From the NCBI RefSeq assembly GCF_943193095.1, contig NZ_CALPCV010000002.1, positions 86,293-150,292 of the forward strand: a DNA stretch of 64,000 bases, read 5' to 3'. The DNA is from Parasutterella muris (lineage in GTDB: Bacteria > Pseudomonadota > Gammaproteobacteria > Burkholderiales > Burkholderiaceae_F). Positions 1-8,411 of the stretch are shown piece by piece. The stretch's first letter is position 1; every line of letters begins with the position of its first letter. Under the pieces are notes generated by a model. The model saw nothing but the letters and a program-made list of their open reading frames with translations. It did not search any database and was not told the origin of the DNA. Position numbers and translations under genes: made by a program.

Positions 1-1
1 T

Positions 2-997
2 CCGCTGAAAGATCGAGCTTCCTCGCGACTGCTTCACGTGCGGCCCGACGGTAGCCTTGAAGACCTTATTTTCAGAGATCTTCTGAACTTGGTTCGTGCC
101 GGAGACGTTCTTATTTTTAACGACACCAAAGTTATTAAAGCCCGGCTCACCGGCCGCAAACAAACCGGCGGCTTTTTTGAAGCCATGACCGAACGTGTGA
201 TCGGTACGCACGAAGCTATCTCCATGATGCGCTCGAGCAAGCCTGCAAAGCCCGGAACTATTCTTTACTTTGACCATCCGGAAGGCGGTGAGCCTGCGGT
301 TGCAGAAGTTCTCGGCCGAGAAGGAGAGTTCTTTAAGCTTCGCTATGAACGTCCGGTCCTTGAAGTTCTGGATGAATACGGCAAAGTTCCGCTTCCTCCC
401 TACATTCAGCATGCGGCTGAGAAGTCCGATGAAACGCGTTATCAAACGGTTTACGCAAGCCATCCCGGCGCGGTAGCCGCGCCGACGGCCGGACTGCACT
501 TTACGGAAGAGCTTCTGCAGCAGATTCGGGATAAAGGCTGTGAAGAAGTTTTTGTCACGCTTCACGTCGGTGCCGGAACTTTCCAGCCGGTGCGCGTAGA
601 GAATCTGTCCGAACACGTGATGCACTCCGAGTGGTACACGATACCTGAGGAGACCGCCCGCAAAATCAACAAGGCAAAAGAAGAAGGCAGAAGAGTCATT
701 TGTGTCGGAACAACGAGTCTTCGTACCGTTGAAGCGAGCGCTTCTTCAAATCCGGAAGGCAAAGTGGTTCCGGGAGCAGCGGAAACCCGACTCTTTATTA
801 CGCCCGGATATGAATTCAAAGTTTGTGACGCCATGGTCACGAACTTCCATCTTCCTAAATCAACATTGGTTATGCTCGTCAGTGCCCTTTGCGGTAGAGA
901 CGAAATTCTTAACGCTTACAAACATGCCGTTGAAGAAAAGTACAGATTCTTCAGCTACGGGGATGCATGTTTTCTCGAAAAAAAGGCTAACTCATGA
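2..997 (+). CDS. queA: S-adenosylmethionine:tRNA ribosyltransferase-isomerase QueA (5' end cut by window)
   Basis: QueA transfers and isomerises the ribosyl part of SAM onto preQ1-modified tRNA to give epoxyqueuosine, in the cytoplasm. The frame is open to the first base of the window, and residues before the GTG at 38 (PLKDRASSRLLH) match the family N-terminus, so the true start lies upstream. Family motifs are present in order: NDTKVIKARL, HPGAVAAPTAGLHFTEE, HVGAGTFQPV, GTTSLRTVE and TNFHLPKSTLVMLVSA. The stop overlaps the tgt start by 4 nt (ATGA), so both queuosine genes are translationally coupled. Confidence 0.97.
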   Translation, partial: PLKDRASSRLLHVRPDGSLEDLIFRDLLNLVRAGDVLIFNDTKVIKARLTGRKQTGGFFEAMTERVIGTHEAISMMRSSKPAKPGTILYFDHPEGGEPAVAEVLGREGEFFKLRYERPVLEVLDEYGKVPLPPYIQHAAEKSDETRYQTVYASHPGAVAAPTAGLHFTEELLQQIRDKGCEEVFVTLHVGAGTFQPVRVENLSEHVMHSEWYTIPEETARKINKAKEEGRRVICVGTTSLRTVEASASSNPEGKVVPGAAETRLFITPGYEFKVCDAMVTNFHLPKSTLVMLVSALCGRDEILNAYKHAVEEKYRFFSYGDACFLEKKANS

Positions 998-2127
998 GTC
1001 TGACTTTTAAACTTCATAAAAAAGAAGGGTCTGCGCGCAGAGCGGAAATCCATTTGAACCACGGCGTCGTTCAGACCCCTGTGTTCATGCCCGTCGGAAC
1101 ATACGGTACTGTTAAAGCGATGAGCCCTCTTGAGCTCAATGAAATCGGCACCCAGATTCTTTTGGGCAACACCTTTCATCTTTGGCTTCGTCCGGGACTG
1201 GATGTTATCGCCGAGCATGGCGGTCTTCACGGTTTTATGGGCTGGGACAAACCCATTCTTACCGACTCCGGAGGCTTCCAGGTCTTCTCTCTTGGGAAAC
1301 TGAGAAAGATTACGGAAGAAGGCGTACGTTTTGCCTCTCCGATCAACGGCGAAAGATTGTTCCTCACACCTGAAGTTTCGATGGAAATTCAGAAGGTGCT
1401 GAATTCGGACATCGCTATGATTTTTGACGAATGCACGCCGTACGAGATCAACGGCGTACCCGCGACGGAAAAGCAGGCCGCAGATTCCATGCGGCTGTCT
1501 CTGAGGTGGGCAAAGCGTTCCAGAGAAGCGTTTGATCGTCTTGAAAACCCGAATGCGCTCTTTGGCATTGTTCAGGGCGGGATGTTCCAAAATCTTCGTG
1601 ACGAGTCTCTCGCCGGGCTGAAGGACATCGGTTTTGACGGCTATGCGATCGGAGGTCTTTCTGTCGGCGAGCCGAAAGAAGAAATGATCAAGATTCTCGA
1701 TCATATGAGCGGAATCATGCCGGAGGACAGACCTCGTTATCTGATGGGTGTCGGCACACCGGAAGATTTAGTGGAAGGCGTCAGCCGCGGTATCGACATG
1801 TTTGACTGCGTCATGCCGACCCGCAACGCCCGCAACGGCTGGCTATTCACACGCTACGGCGATGTGAAGCTTCGCAACGCCAAATACAAGCATGATCTGC
1901 GTCCGCTTGACGAGACCTGCGACTGCTACTGCTGCCGCAATTTCTCCCGAGCCTATCTGCATCATCTGCAGAAGGTCAATGAAATTCTTGGTGCCCGACT
2001 CAATACGATTCATAATCTGCACTACTATCTCAATCTGATGAAAGAGATTCGTGAGGCGCTTGATGAAGGCCGCTTTACACAGTGGCGTGAGCAGTTCTAC
2101 AGAGATCGAGCCAGAGGAGTCGGTTAG
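994..2127 (+). CDS. tgt: queuine/preQ1 tRNA-guanine transglycosylase
   Basis: Tgt exchanges the wobble guanine of tRNAs with GUN anticodons for preQ1. The 377-residue length is normal for the bacterial enzyme. Visible elements are the DSGGFQ base-recognition motif (residues 91-96), FDCVMPTR carrying the nucleophilic Asp (about 271), and the zinc site with Cys309, Cys311 and Cys314 followed by a His in the YLHHL segment. The gene follows queA with a 4-nt overlap and precedes yajC-secDF, a common proteobacterial order. Confidence 0.98.
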   Translation: MSLTFKLHKKEGSARRAEIHLNHGVVQTPVFMPVGTYGTVKAMSPLELNEIGTQILLGNTFHLWLRPGLDVIAEHGGLHGFMGWDKPILTDSGGFQVFSLGKLRKITEEGVRFASPINGERLFLTPEVSMEIQKVLNSDIAMIFDECTPYEINGVPATEKQAADSMRLSLRWAKRSREAFDRLENPNALFGIVQGGMFQNLRDESLAGLKDIGFDGYAIGGLSVGEPKEEMIKILDHMSGIMPEDRPRYLMGVGTPEDLVEGVSRGIDMFDCVMPTRNARNGWLFTRYGDVKLRNAKYKHDLRPLDETCDCYCCRNFSRAYLHHLQKVNEILGARLNTIHNLHYYLNLMKEIREALDEGRFTQWREQFYRDRARGVG

Positions 2128-2137
2128 GAATTTTCTT

Positions 2138-2167
2138 CATATTCAAATTAACTAAGTCCTCTATAAT
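2138..2167 (+). promoter_or_regulatory. putative sigma70 promoter of yajC
   Basis: A perfect TATAAT lies at 2162-2167 in an AT-rich gap between tgt and yajC. No convincing -35 hexamer is seen at the matching distance; the best is weak, around 2138-2145. The call therefore rests on the -10 element and its position about 60 nt upstream of the yajC start. Confidence 0.4.
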
Positions 2168-2226
2168 TAGTTAGATTTATATAAAACAAATCCCGCATAT
2201 TTGTGATTTAACATTGGAGTATTAAA

Positions 2227-2577
2227 TTGTTTATTTCTGAAGCATACGCTCAGGCTGCCGGCGGCGCGGCTGCGGCACCCGGAGGCCTTGAAAGCATGGC
2301 GTCCTCTTTCGGCATCATGATTCTGATCTTTGCCGTGTTCTGGTTCCTTTTGATCAGACCGCAGCAGAAACGCCAGAAAGAGCACAAGAAGATGATTGAC
2401 GCTTTGACTGTCGGAGACGAAGTCATTACAGCGGGCGGTATCTGCGGCAAGATTCTTGCTGCCGATGAGAACTACATCAATCTTCAGATTGCCCAGGTTG
2501 AAGACAAGCCGGTTGCGATTACGTTCCAGCGTCTGGCCATTCAGGCAGTTCTTCCCAAAGGAACGGTTAAGTTTTAA
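2227..2577 (+). CDS. yajC: Sec translocon accessory subunit YajC
   Basis: YajC is a small single-span inner-membrane protein that associates with SecDF and helps SecYEG-driven export. The 116-residue product has an Ala/Gly-rich periplasmic N-terminus, one hydrophobic segment (about residues 25-44, ending in FLLIRPQQKRQKEHKK) and the basic cytoplasmic stretch and beta-rich domain typical of the family. The start is a TTG at 2227, supported by GGAG at 2216-2219 with 7-nt spacing; no nearby ATG fits. It is followed by a hairpin terminator and then secD. Confidence 0.95.
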   Translation: MFISEAYAQAAGGAAAAPGGLESMASSFGIMILIFAVFWFLLIRPQQKRQKEHKKMIDALTVGDEVITAGGICGKILAADENYINLQIAQVEDKPVAITFQRLAIQAVLPKGTVKF

Positions 2578-2600
2578 TTTCCGCGCCTAACGGATATGTC

Positions 2601-2640
2601 ACGGCCGTCTCTGGAAAGGGGACGGTCGTTTTGTAGTTTT
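2601..2640 (+). terminator. terminator or attenuator between yajC and secD
   Basis: An 11-bp stem with G-U pairs (2601-2611 with 2619-2629) and a 7-nt loop is followed by GTTTTGTAGTTTT. It would end or attenuate yajC transcription about 35 nt before the secD start. Confidence 0.65.
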
Positions 2641-2674
2641 AACGAGATAGGCGAGAGAACCGCCAAAAATAGTT

Positions 2675-4573
2675 ATGAATCGATACCCACTCTGGAAATA
2701 TATTCTGATTGTGGTTGTGCTCGCGATCGCTGCGATCTATACGCTGCCGAATTTCTATGGTGAGTCGCCCGCAGTTCAGGTTAGTCCCGGAAAAGCAACG
2801 ACAAAAGTTACTGAAAACACTCTGAAGAGTGTTGAAGATGCTCTGAAGGCGGCGAAAATTGAGCCGAACGGTGTTTTCTTTGAGCAGGGCGCTCAGCAGA
2901 ATTCCATCCGCGTTCGCTTTGCTCCGACCGAAGGCGATCTTCAGCTTCGCTCCCGTGACATCATTGAAAAGCTTCTGAATCCCGATCCGGCCGATCCCGC
3001 TTATGTGGTCGCGCTGAATCTTGTACCGAATACGCCGCAGTGGCTGCTGAGCCTTAACGCTCTGCCGATGTACCTCGGTCTTGACCTTCGCGGCGGCGTG
3101 CACTTTTTGCTCGCTGTGGACATGAAGGCGGCTGTCACAAAGAGAATCGAAGCTGCCTCAGGCGAAGTCAGGACTGTCCTTCGTGATAAGAAGATTCGTC
3201 ATACCGGTATCAATCGAGTCGGTGACACGCTTGAGATTTCTTTCCGCAATGCCGAAGACGAAGACAATGCGCTTGATATTCTGAGAAACCGCCAGTCTGA
3301 TTTGACGTTTGCCAAGTCCGAACAGGCGGGCAAATACATGATCATCGGCGCGATGTCCCAGAAAGCTATGCAGGATGTACAGGAGTATGCGCTGAAGCAG
3401 AACGTCGCGACACTGCACAACCGAATCAATGAGCTTGGCGTAGCTGAACCCGTGATCGCGCAGCAGGGTGCCGACCGTATTGTTGTTCAGCTTCCGGGCG
3501 TACAGGATACCGCTAAGGCTAAAGACATTCTCGGCCGCACAGCAACGCTTGAAGTCAGAATGGTGGACGACAGTCCCGAAGCGCTTGCTCAGCTTGCGCA
3601 GGGTACGGTTCCTTTCGGAACTGAGCGTTATAAAGATCGTGAAGGCCGCGACATTTTAGTTAAACGTCAGGTCGTTCTGACCGGCGATAACCTGAATGAC
3701 GCGCAGCCCGGTTTTGACAACCAGACTCAGGAACCGACGGTTAACCTGACTCTGGACAACAAGGGCGCACGCATTTTCAAAGACGTGACACGTGAGAACG
3801 TTGGCAAGCGCATGGCGATTATCCTTTTTGAAAAAGGTAAGGGCGAAGTTGTGACAGCTCCAGTAATTCGTCAGGAAATCGGCGGCGGCCGCGTTCAGAT
3901 TTCCGGTCGTATGACTACGATTGAAGCAACTGATACCGCGCTGCTTTTAAGAGCCGGTTCTCTTGCCGCTCCGATGGAAATTATTGAAGAACGTCTGGTC
4001 GGCCCGAGCCTGGGTGCGGAAAACATTAAGGCGGGCTTCCGTTCCACTCTGTGGGGCTTCATTGCCGTGTCTGTCTTCATGGTCATTTACTACCGACTCT
4101 TCGGCTTGATCTCCGCGATCTCTCTGACCTGCAACCTTCTGCTTCTGGTCGCGATTCTGTCCATGCTGCAGGCGACACTGACGCTTCCGGGTATTGCCGC
4201 TATGGCGCTGACGCTTGGTATGGCGGTGGACGCGAACGTTCTGATTAACGAACGTATTCGTGAAGAGCTCCGAATAGGGCGAACGCCTCAGCAGGCGATC
4301 AGCGAGGGCTACGGAATGGCGTTCAACACGATTTTGGACTCCAACATCACCAGCTTAATCGCGGGTATCGCGCTTCTGATTTTCGGTTCCGGCCCGGTAC
4401 GAGGCTTCGCTGTGGTTCACTGTTTGGGCATCATGACCTCTATCTTTACATCCGTCATGGTTTCCAGAGCTATTGTGAACCTGTACTACGGACGCCGCAG
4501 AAAGCTCACATCTCTTTCAATCGGACAAGTTTGGCGGCCTGATGCCGACGCACCTAAGGCAAAAGGAGCATAA
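2675..4573 (+). CDS. secD: protein translocase subunit SecD
   Basis: SecD, with SecF, uses the proton gradient to pull proteins out of SecYEG on the periplasmic side. The 632-residue product has an N-terminal transmembrane segment (about residues 8-25), the long periplasmic P1 region beginning near the LGLDLRGGVHF motif, and a C-terminal block of five membrane spans. That block carries the conserved GMAVDANVLINERIREE segment (Asp near residue 516). It sits 2 nt upstream of secF in a normal secDF operon. Confidence 0.98.
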   Translation: MNRYPLWKYILIVVVLAIAAIYTLPNFYGESPAVQVSPGKATTKVTENTLKSVEDALKAAKIEPNGVFFEQGAQQNSIRVRFAPTEGDLQLRSRDIIEKLLNPDPADPAYVVALNLVPNTPQWLLSLNALPMYLGLDLRGGVHFLLAVDMKAAVTKRIEAASGEVRTVLRDKKIRHTGINRVGDTLEISFRNAEDEDNALDILRNRQSDLTFAKSEQAGKYMIIGAMSQKAMQDVQEYALKQNVATLHNRINELGVAEPVIAQQGADRIVVQLPGVQDTAKAKDILGRTATLEVRMVDDSPEALAQLAQGTVPFGTERYKDREGRDILVKRQVVLTGDNLNDAQPGFDNQTQEPTVNLTLDNKGARIFKDVTRENVGKRMAIILFEKGKGEVVTAPVIRQEIGGGRVQISGRMTTIEATDTALLLRAGSLAAPMEIIEERLVGPSLGAENIKAGFRSTLWGFIAVSVFMVIYYRLFGLISAISLTCNLLLLVAILSMLQATLTLPGIAAMALTLGMAVDANVLINERIREELRIGRTPQQAISEGYGMAFNTILDSNITSLIAGIALLIFGSGPVRGFAVVHCLGIMTSIFTSVMVSRAIVNLYYGRRRKLTSLSIGQVWRPDADAPKAKGA

Positions 4574-4575
4574 CT

Positions 4576-5511
4576 ATGGAACTATTTAGAATCCACAAAA
4601 CGATCCCGTTCATGAAGTATTCCAAGATTCTGAACGCGATCTCGTTTATTTCCTTCTTTATCGCGATTGGTTTGCTTGTTGTACGCGGCTTAGCTTTCTC
4701 GATTGAGTTCACCGGCGGTCTCGTAATGGAGGTCAACTATCCGAACGCAGTGCCTGTTCAGGAGCTGCGTGTGGAATTAGAAAAGGCTACCGGAGGAGAA
4801 GTACAGGTCGTGAACTTCGGAACGGCTCGGGACGCGCAGATTCGTCTGCCTTTGAAGAACGGGAAAACCTCTGCTCAGATGAGCGAAGAGGTTATGAACG
4901 TAATTCACAAGAGCGAACCTGATGCGCAGCTGCGCCGAACTGAGTTCGTCGGACCGCAGGTTGGCGAAGAGCTGGCGACGGACGGTCTGACAGCCCTGCT
5001 GTTAGTGATTGTCGGCATTATGGTTTATTTGGCCTTCCGCTTTGAATGGAAGTTCGCGGTTGCGGCCATTATCGCCAACATGCACGACGTCTTTCTGGTC
5101 CTTGGCGTGTTCTCACTGTTTCAGTGGGAGTTCTCGCTACCGGTATTGGCGGCGGTTCTGGCGGTACTCGGATACTCGGTTAACGAGTCCGTGATTATTT
5201 TCGACCGCTGTCGAGAATGTTTCCGCAAGATCAGAAAGGGGACTCCGGTAGAAATCGTCAATACTGCGATTACGCAGACGATTTCCCGTACGGTCATTAC
5301 GCACTCGTCCACGCTGATGGTGACTCTTTCCATGTTCTTCTTCGGCGGTCCTGCGCTGCATTATTTTGCGCTTGCGCTGACCATTGGTATTCTTCTTGGC
5401 GTTTATTCGTCCGTGTTTGTTTCTGCGGCGATTGCGCTTTATCTTGGTGTCAAGCGCGAAGATCTGATGAAGAAGGTCCGCAAAGATGAAATTACTGACA
5501 TGGTTCCGTAA
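4576..5511 (+). CDS. secF: protein translocase subunit SecF
   Basis: This is the partner of SecD in the RND-type export motor. The 311-residue product has an N-terminal span (about residues 19-37), the SIEFTGG motif after it, a periplasmic domain, and five C-terminal spans containing GYSVNESVIIFDRCRE. It directly follows secD and ends 60 bp before a strong terminator, so it closes the yajC-secDF unit. Confidence 0.98.
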   Translation: MELFRIHKTIPFMKYSKILNAISFISFFIAIGLLVVRGLAFSIEFTGGLVMEVNYPNAVPVQELRVELEKATGGEVQVVNFGTARDAQIRLPLKNGKTSAQMSEEVMNVIHKSEPDAQLRRTEFVGPQVGEELATDGLTALLLVIVGIMVYLAFRFEWKFAVAAIIANMHDVFLVLGVFSLFQWEFSLPVLAAVLAVLGYSVNESVIIFDRCRECFRKIRKGTPVEIVNTAITQTISRTVITHSSTLMVTLSMFFFGGPALHYFALALTIGILLGVYSSVFVSAAIALYLGVKREDLMKKVRKDEITDMVP

Positions 5512-5572
5512 TTCTTTTCAGTTTCTGTGAAAAGGGCTGAAAGTCGGCCCTTGAACATCTGAAATACCTGTA

Positions 5573-5604
5573 AATAATCGCCTCCAAGAGAGGCGATTAT
5601 TTTT
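5573..5604 (+). terminator. rho-independent terminator of secDF
   Basis: A perfect 12-bp stem (5573-5584 with 5590-5601) with a CAAGA loop runs directly into a T tract. It stands 60 bp after the secF stop. Confidence 0.88.
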
Positions 5605-5616
5605 GATATTTAGAAT

Positions 5617-5800
5617 CATCTTCTGCCTATAGGCTTGGCTGCGGACGTTCTCTGAAGATTGTTGGAAAAGGGCCGGTAACGGTTGGCGCAGAAGTAACGT
5701 GAACCGGGTCTTTCAGAACGTTGGAAGCGGCCAAACCCGCCCGGCATACTCCTCAAAAAGCTCGTACTCGTACTACAGGCTTCCGTGGTCTAACAAAGAA
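5617..5800 (+). ncRNA. candidate structured non-coding RNA of unknown family
   Basis: The 524-bp gap between secF and the DUF805 gene has no credible coding frame, but its first part can fold into one long irregular helix. The pairs are 5625-5632 with 5773-5780 (one mismatch), 5635-5642 with 5727-5734 (one G-U), 5645-5648 with 5718-5721, and 5651-5656 with 5712-5717. A TAGAAT hexamer lies just upstream at 5611-5616, right after the secF terminator. I do not see signature sequences of tmRNA, RNase P, SRP RNA or a known riboswitch. A divergent 6S RNA is possible but not shown. Transcript ends are guesses. Confidence 0.4.
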
Positions 5801-5842
5801 ATAGGACGATGTTTAGAAGTAAGGCTTACACATGAGGACTTG

Positions 5843-5877
5843 ATACCGAAATTGGTATAAAACATGCTTCAGCATGT
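5843..5877 (+). promoter_or_regulatory. inverted repeat and short hairpin upstream of DUF805 gene
   Basis: ATACC-N6-GGTAT (5843-5858) is followed at once by ACATGC-TTCA-GCATGT (5862-5877). The first could be an operator; the second is a 6-bp hairpin. A further CTCTCA/TGAGAG pair (5901-5906, 5929-5934) with a TTTGTTTT tail lies downstream and could be a weak terminator. The rest of 5800-6036 shows nothing I can name. Confidence 0.3.
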
Positions 5878-6036
5878 ACACAAGACAATAATTTAAAAAG
5901 CTCTCAACGCCGGGATAATCATAAAGACTGAGAGTTTGTTTTCGTCATGCTTGTTTTCTTATTTCCCAAAAGCGGCGGATTAACGGCCTCGCTCTCCCAA
6001 GAATATTTAACATAGGACAAAATTGAGGTGGAGCGG

Positions 6037-6567
6037 ATGAAACGAGCATTTAGGTGGTATTTGTTTGCGGTGAAATGCATCGTGAACTTTCACGGCCGTG
6101 CCGGTCGTGAGGAAATATGGAGCTTTTTCATATTCCAAACCATATTCATGAGCCTGTGCGCGCTCGGGGATTTTCTGATCACCAGCTTTCCAATCCTGCT
6201 GCCCGCATACGCTGCGCTCACGGCGATTCCTACAATATTAGTGATGATCAGACGGCTCCATGACTGTAACTTATCAGGATGGTGGGTTATTCTTGCTATA
6301 CTTCCCCCGTTTTGTTTCTTCGTCATGAGTTGGGCGCCTGATCCGTTCCAGCCTAATCTGTATGGGACAACGGAAAGACTGTCGCATGAAGAGAGGGCTG
6401 TTAAAACCCCGCCTCCCATCATTGACGGTGTTGAATACCTAACTAAGCCCGGTTTCACTCCTCAATTGCGCAGACAGCGTGATGAGGAACAATACGAGAA
6501 AGATTTGAAAAGCATTATCGGAACACAAGATAAAGGAGTAAATAAAGATGAAAGACAAAAAGGATAG
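6037..6567 (+). CDS. DUF805 family inner-membrane protein
   Basis: The product has about 176 residues and four predicted membrane spans. It shows the DUF805 hallmarks: FHGRAGREEIWSFFIF near the N-terminus and RRLHDCNLSGWW in the middle. The C-terminal 50 residues are charged and probably cytoplasmic. I chose the ATG at 6037 because GAGG at 6025-6028 is well spaced; an in-frame GTG at 6028 would overlap that Shine-Dalgarno sequence. The next gene starts inside its last 20 nt, so they are co-translated. The biochemical role of the family is not established. Confidence 0.85.
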   Translation: MKRAFRWYLFAVKCIVNFHGRAGREEIWSFFIFQTIFMSLCALGDFLITSFPILLPAYAALTAIPTILVMIRRLHDCNLSGWWVILAILPPFCFFVMSWAPDPFQPNLYGTTERLSHEERAVKTPPPIIDGVEYLTKPGFTPQLRRQRDEEQYEKDLKSIIGTQDKGVNKDERQKG

Positions 6568-6817
6568 AAAACACGACAAGAAGCATGACAAGAAGGGCTG
6601 CGGCAAGAAGATCAAATGCCTTGGCAAAAAGATCAGAAGACTCGAAGAGCAGGAGCAGTATGTATCCGCTTTGATCGGTCAGCTCCAGATCGTTGCTGAT
6701 GAAATCAGAATGGAAAAAGAATTCCTGGAAGACAAGCTCACAAAGAAAAAGGCTGCAAAACATCCCCGTTTTTTCAAAGAGGTTGTTGAAGTAGAAGAAG
6801 AGAAGCCTCAGGCTTAA
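6548..6817 (+). CDS. small Lys-rich coiled-coil protein of unknown function
   Basis: An 89-residue, very hydrophilic product. Residues 1-30 are almost all Lys, Asp and His with a CGKKIKC pair of cysteines. Residues 25-70 have the heptad pattern of a coiled coil, and the end is acidic (VEVEEEKPQ). AAGGAG sits 9 nt before the ATG, and the gene overlaps the DUF805 gene by 20 nt, so it is probably real and works with it. I recognise no family. Confidence 0.7.
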   Translation: MKDKKDRKHDKKHDKKGCGKKIKCLGKKIRRLEEQEQYVSALIGQLQIVADEIRMEKEFLEDKLTKKKAAKHPRFFKEVVEVEEEKPQA

Positions 6818-6828
6818 TTCGCAAAAGA

Positions 6829-6854
6829 GCCTCGAGTTTCGGGGCATTTCTATT
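6829..6854. terminator. bidirectional terminator hairpin
   Basis: A 7-bp stem (6829-6835 with 6839-6845, one G-U) with a 3-nt loop. On + it is followed by ATTTCTATTT, on - by TCTTTT. It lies between the convergent coiled-coil gene and the cyclase gene and can serve both. Confidence 0.6.
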
Positions 6855-6875
6855 TATAAGTGAGCAAACACTTGC

Positions 6876-7457
6876 TTACCGTTTAATAAGATAGGCACGA
6901 ACCGGTGATGCTTCGATGCCTTCCCATTTCAGCGGGACTGCGTGAAGTTCGTAAAGGCCGGCCTCGACGTCCTGCAGGCAGATGTTTTCTAGAATGCAGA
7001 TGTCGTGCGAAAGCAGTGCATGGTGAGCTTCAAAGTGAATACTAACTTTCGGATCAATAGATGCGGTGGAAATGCCGATCAAACGGACATCATGCCCGGT
7101 CAGTTTGTTCGCAAGTTCCTTTGAGATACCGGCTTCAGGATGATTAGTTTTCAGTAGAATTCGCTGATAATTAAAAGCAGAAGCAGGCATATCTTGGATA
7201 TTGATTAATTTTCCTGCCTGAGAGACATCTGCAATATACGCTAAACCGACAAAAGTCTCGATGGAATAATTCTGTGCGCCGGGCTGCTCGTAGCCAAAGT
7301 GATACGGCAAATCGACGTGAGTGCCCACATGCGGTGTGAACTTAATTTCGGAAGTGTTGATTTGGCCAAACGAAAGATAATCGATACACAGCGGCGTGTC
7401 GCCTTCGAATACCGGAGTATTTCGGTTAACCGTCATGGAAATGTCGATAACTTTCAT
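6876..7457 (-). CDS. cyclase-family (kynurenine formamidase-like) metal hydrolase
   Basis: A 193-residue cytoplasmic protein of the cyclase/arylformamidase fold. The family metal-binding signature HVGTHVDLPYHF is at residues 43-54, preceded by the usual MKVIDISMTVNRNTPVFEGD start. Family members hydrolyse N-formylkynurenine or related amides. No tryptophan-catabolism genes are nearby, so the substrate is open. It is read towards the coiled-coil gene and ends in a shared terminator. Confidence 0.85.
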   Translation of the reverse strand: MKVIDISMTVNRNTPVFEGDTPLCIDYLSFGQINTSEIKFTPHVGTHVDLPYHFGYEQPGAQNYSIETFVGLAYIADVSQAGKLINIQDMPASAFNYQRILLKTNHPEAGISKELANKLTGHDVRLIGISTASIDPKVSIHFEAHHALLSHDICILENICLQDVEAGLYELHAVPLKWEGIEASPVRAYLIKR

Positions 7458-7627
7458 TATTTTTGCTTATTCCCGTAAATCTGTATGCGCAAAACAACTT
7501 GAATCCGTCGACTCTGTCCGTAAAATTGTAACTTGAAAAGTTTTAATAAGTAAGGACTCACCTTCGGTAATGAATTTTGAAAACCCGGAGCTTCTTATCT
7601 TGAGTTTTCAGGCATCGAAGAGAGGGT

Positions 7628-7652
7628 ACAAAAAAGCCGGCATGGCGCCGGC
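7628..7652 (-). terminator. rho-independent terminator after the response regulator
   Basis: On the minus strand a GCCGGC/GCCGGC stem (7652-7647 with 7641-7636, 5-nt loop) runs into six T. It lies 19 bp past the response-regulator stop and probably ends the long hup-hyp transcript or that gene's own. Confidence 0.85.
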
Positions 7653-7670
7653 ATATTGCTTATAGGACTT

Positions 7671-8333
7671 CTATTCCACGTTGAATCCGTTCCTTCTTGC
7701 GGCAATCAGCGCTTCAGTGCGGTTTCTCGCGTCAAAGGCACGGTAAATCGCAGTGACGTGCGTTTTAATGGTGCCTTCGGAAAGATCAAGTTTGCGGCAG
7801 ATCGATTTAATCGAGTCGCCCTGGCTCAGCAGTTTTAAGACCTGACACTGACGAGTGGTCAGATGTACCGTCGAGGAAGGATTGACCGACGGTTGCTGCG
7901 GGCTCATACCGATCGACTGCTGCTGTGTCAGTATCTTCGATGGTATGTAAACACCGCCTTCTAAAACGAAGTTCACGGCACCCTTGAGCAGATTCGCATC
8001 CAGAGACTTCGGAATAAAACCGGCTGCGCCCGCTGACAGTGTTTTCAAAATACTGTCCGAGTCAACTAAGCCGGAAAGAACCAAAATCTTCAGTGCCGGG
8101 TATTCAAGGAGCAGCCTTTCCAGAAGTTCCGTTCCGGTAGAGTCCGGCAGACCTAAATCTAAAATCATGAGATCAGCGGAGTCCCCATACTTGGAGGCGA
8201 GTTCCAATGCTTCCTTCGCAGTGGCGCCGACGTGAATGGAAACGCCCGGGTACATGCTTTTCAGAAGTGCGGAGAGCGCGGTTGTGATGAGTGAGTGGTC
8301 ATCAACTAACAGGATTGTCTGGGGCTGTATCAA
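7671..8333 (-). CDS. NarL/FixJ-type response regulator (LuxR HTH)
   Basis: A 220-residue two-domain transcription factor. The receiver domain has the acidic pair at residues 11-12, phospho-acceptor Asp59 (LMILDLGLPD) and Lys109 (GFIPKS). The C-terminal LuxR helix-turn-helix (about 155-212) contains LSEGTIKTHVTAIYRAF. The start is a TTG with AGGAG 7 nt upstream on the minus strand. No histidine kinase gene is in the window. It lies 78 bp downstream of hypE on the same strand, so a link to hydrogenase control is suggested by position only. Confidence 0.92.
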   Translation of the reverse strand: MIQPQTILLVDDHSLITTALSALLKSMYPGVSIHVGATAKEALELASKYGDSADLMILDLGLPDSTGTELLERLLLEYPALKILVLSGLVDSDSILKTLSAGAAGFIPKSLDANLLKGAVNFVLEGGVYIPSKILTQQQSIGMSPQQPSVNPSSTVHLTTRQCQVLKLLSQGDSIKSICRKLDLSEGTIKTHVTAIYRAFDARNRTEALIAARRNGFNVE

Positions 8334-8411
8334 AACATTTCTCCTTTATTAACCATGCTAAGATAAATCGATCCGAGCCTTCCGTCAATATACTCAGGTA
8401 AATATGGGCAA

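Noticed and set aside
5617..5800. Identification of the structured region as 6S RNA, tmRNA, RNase P RNA or SRP RNA
   Set aside because: I could not find the conserved segments of any of these; left as an unassigned candidate.
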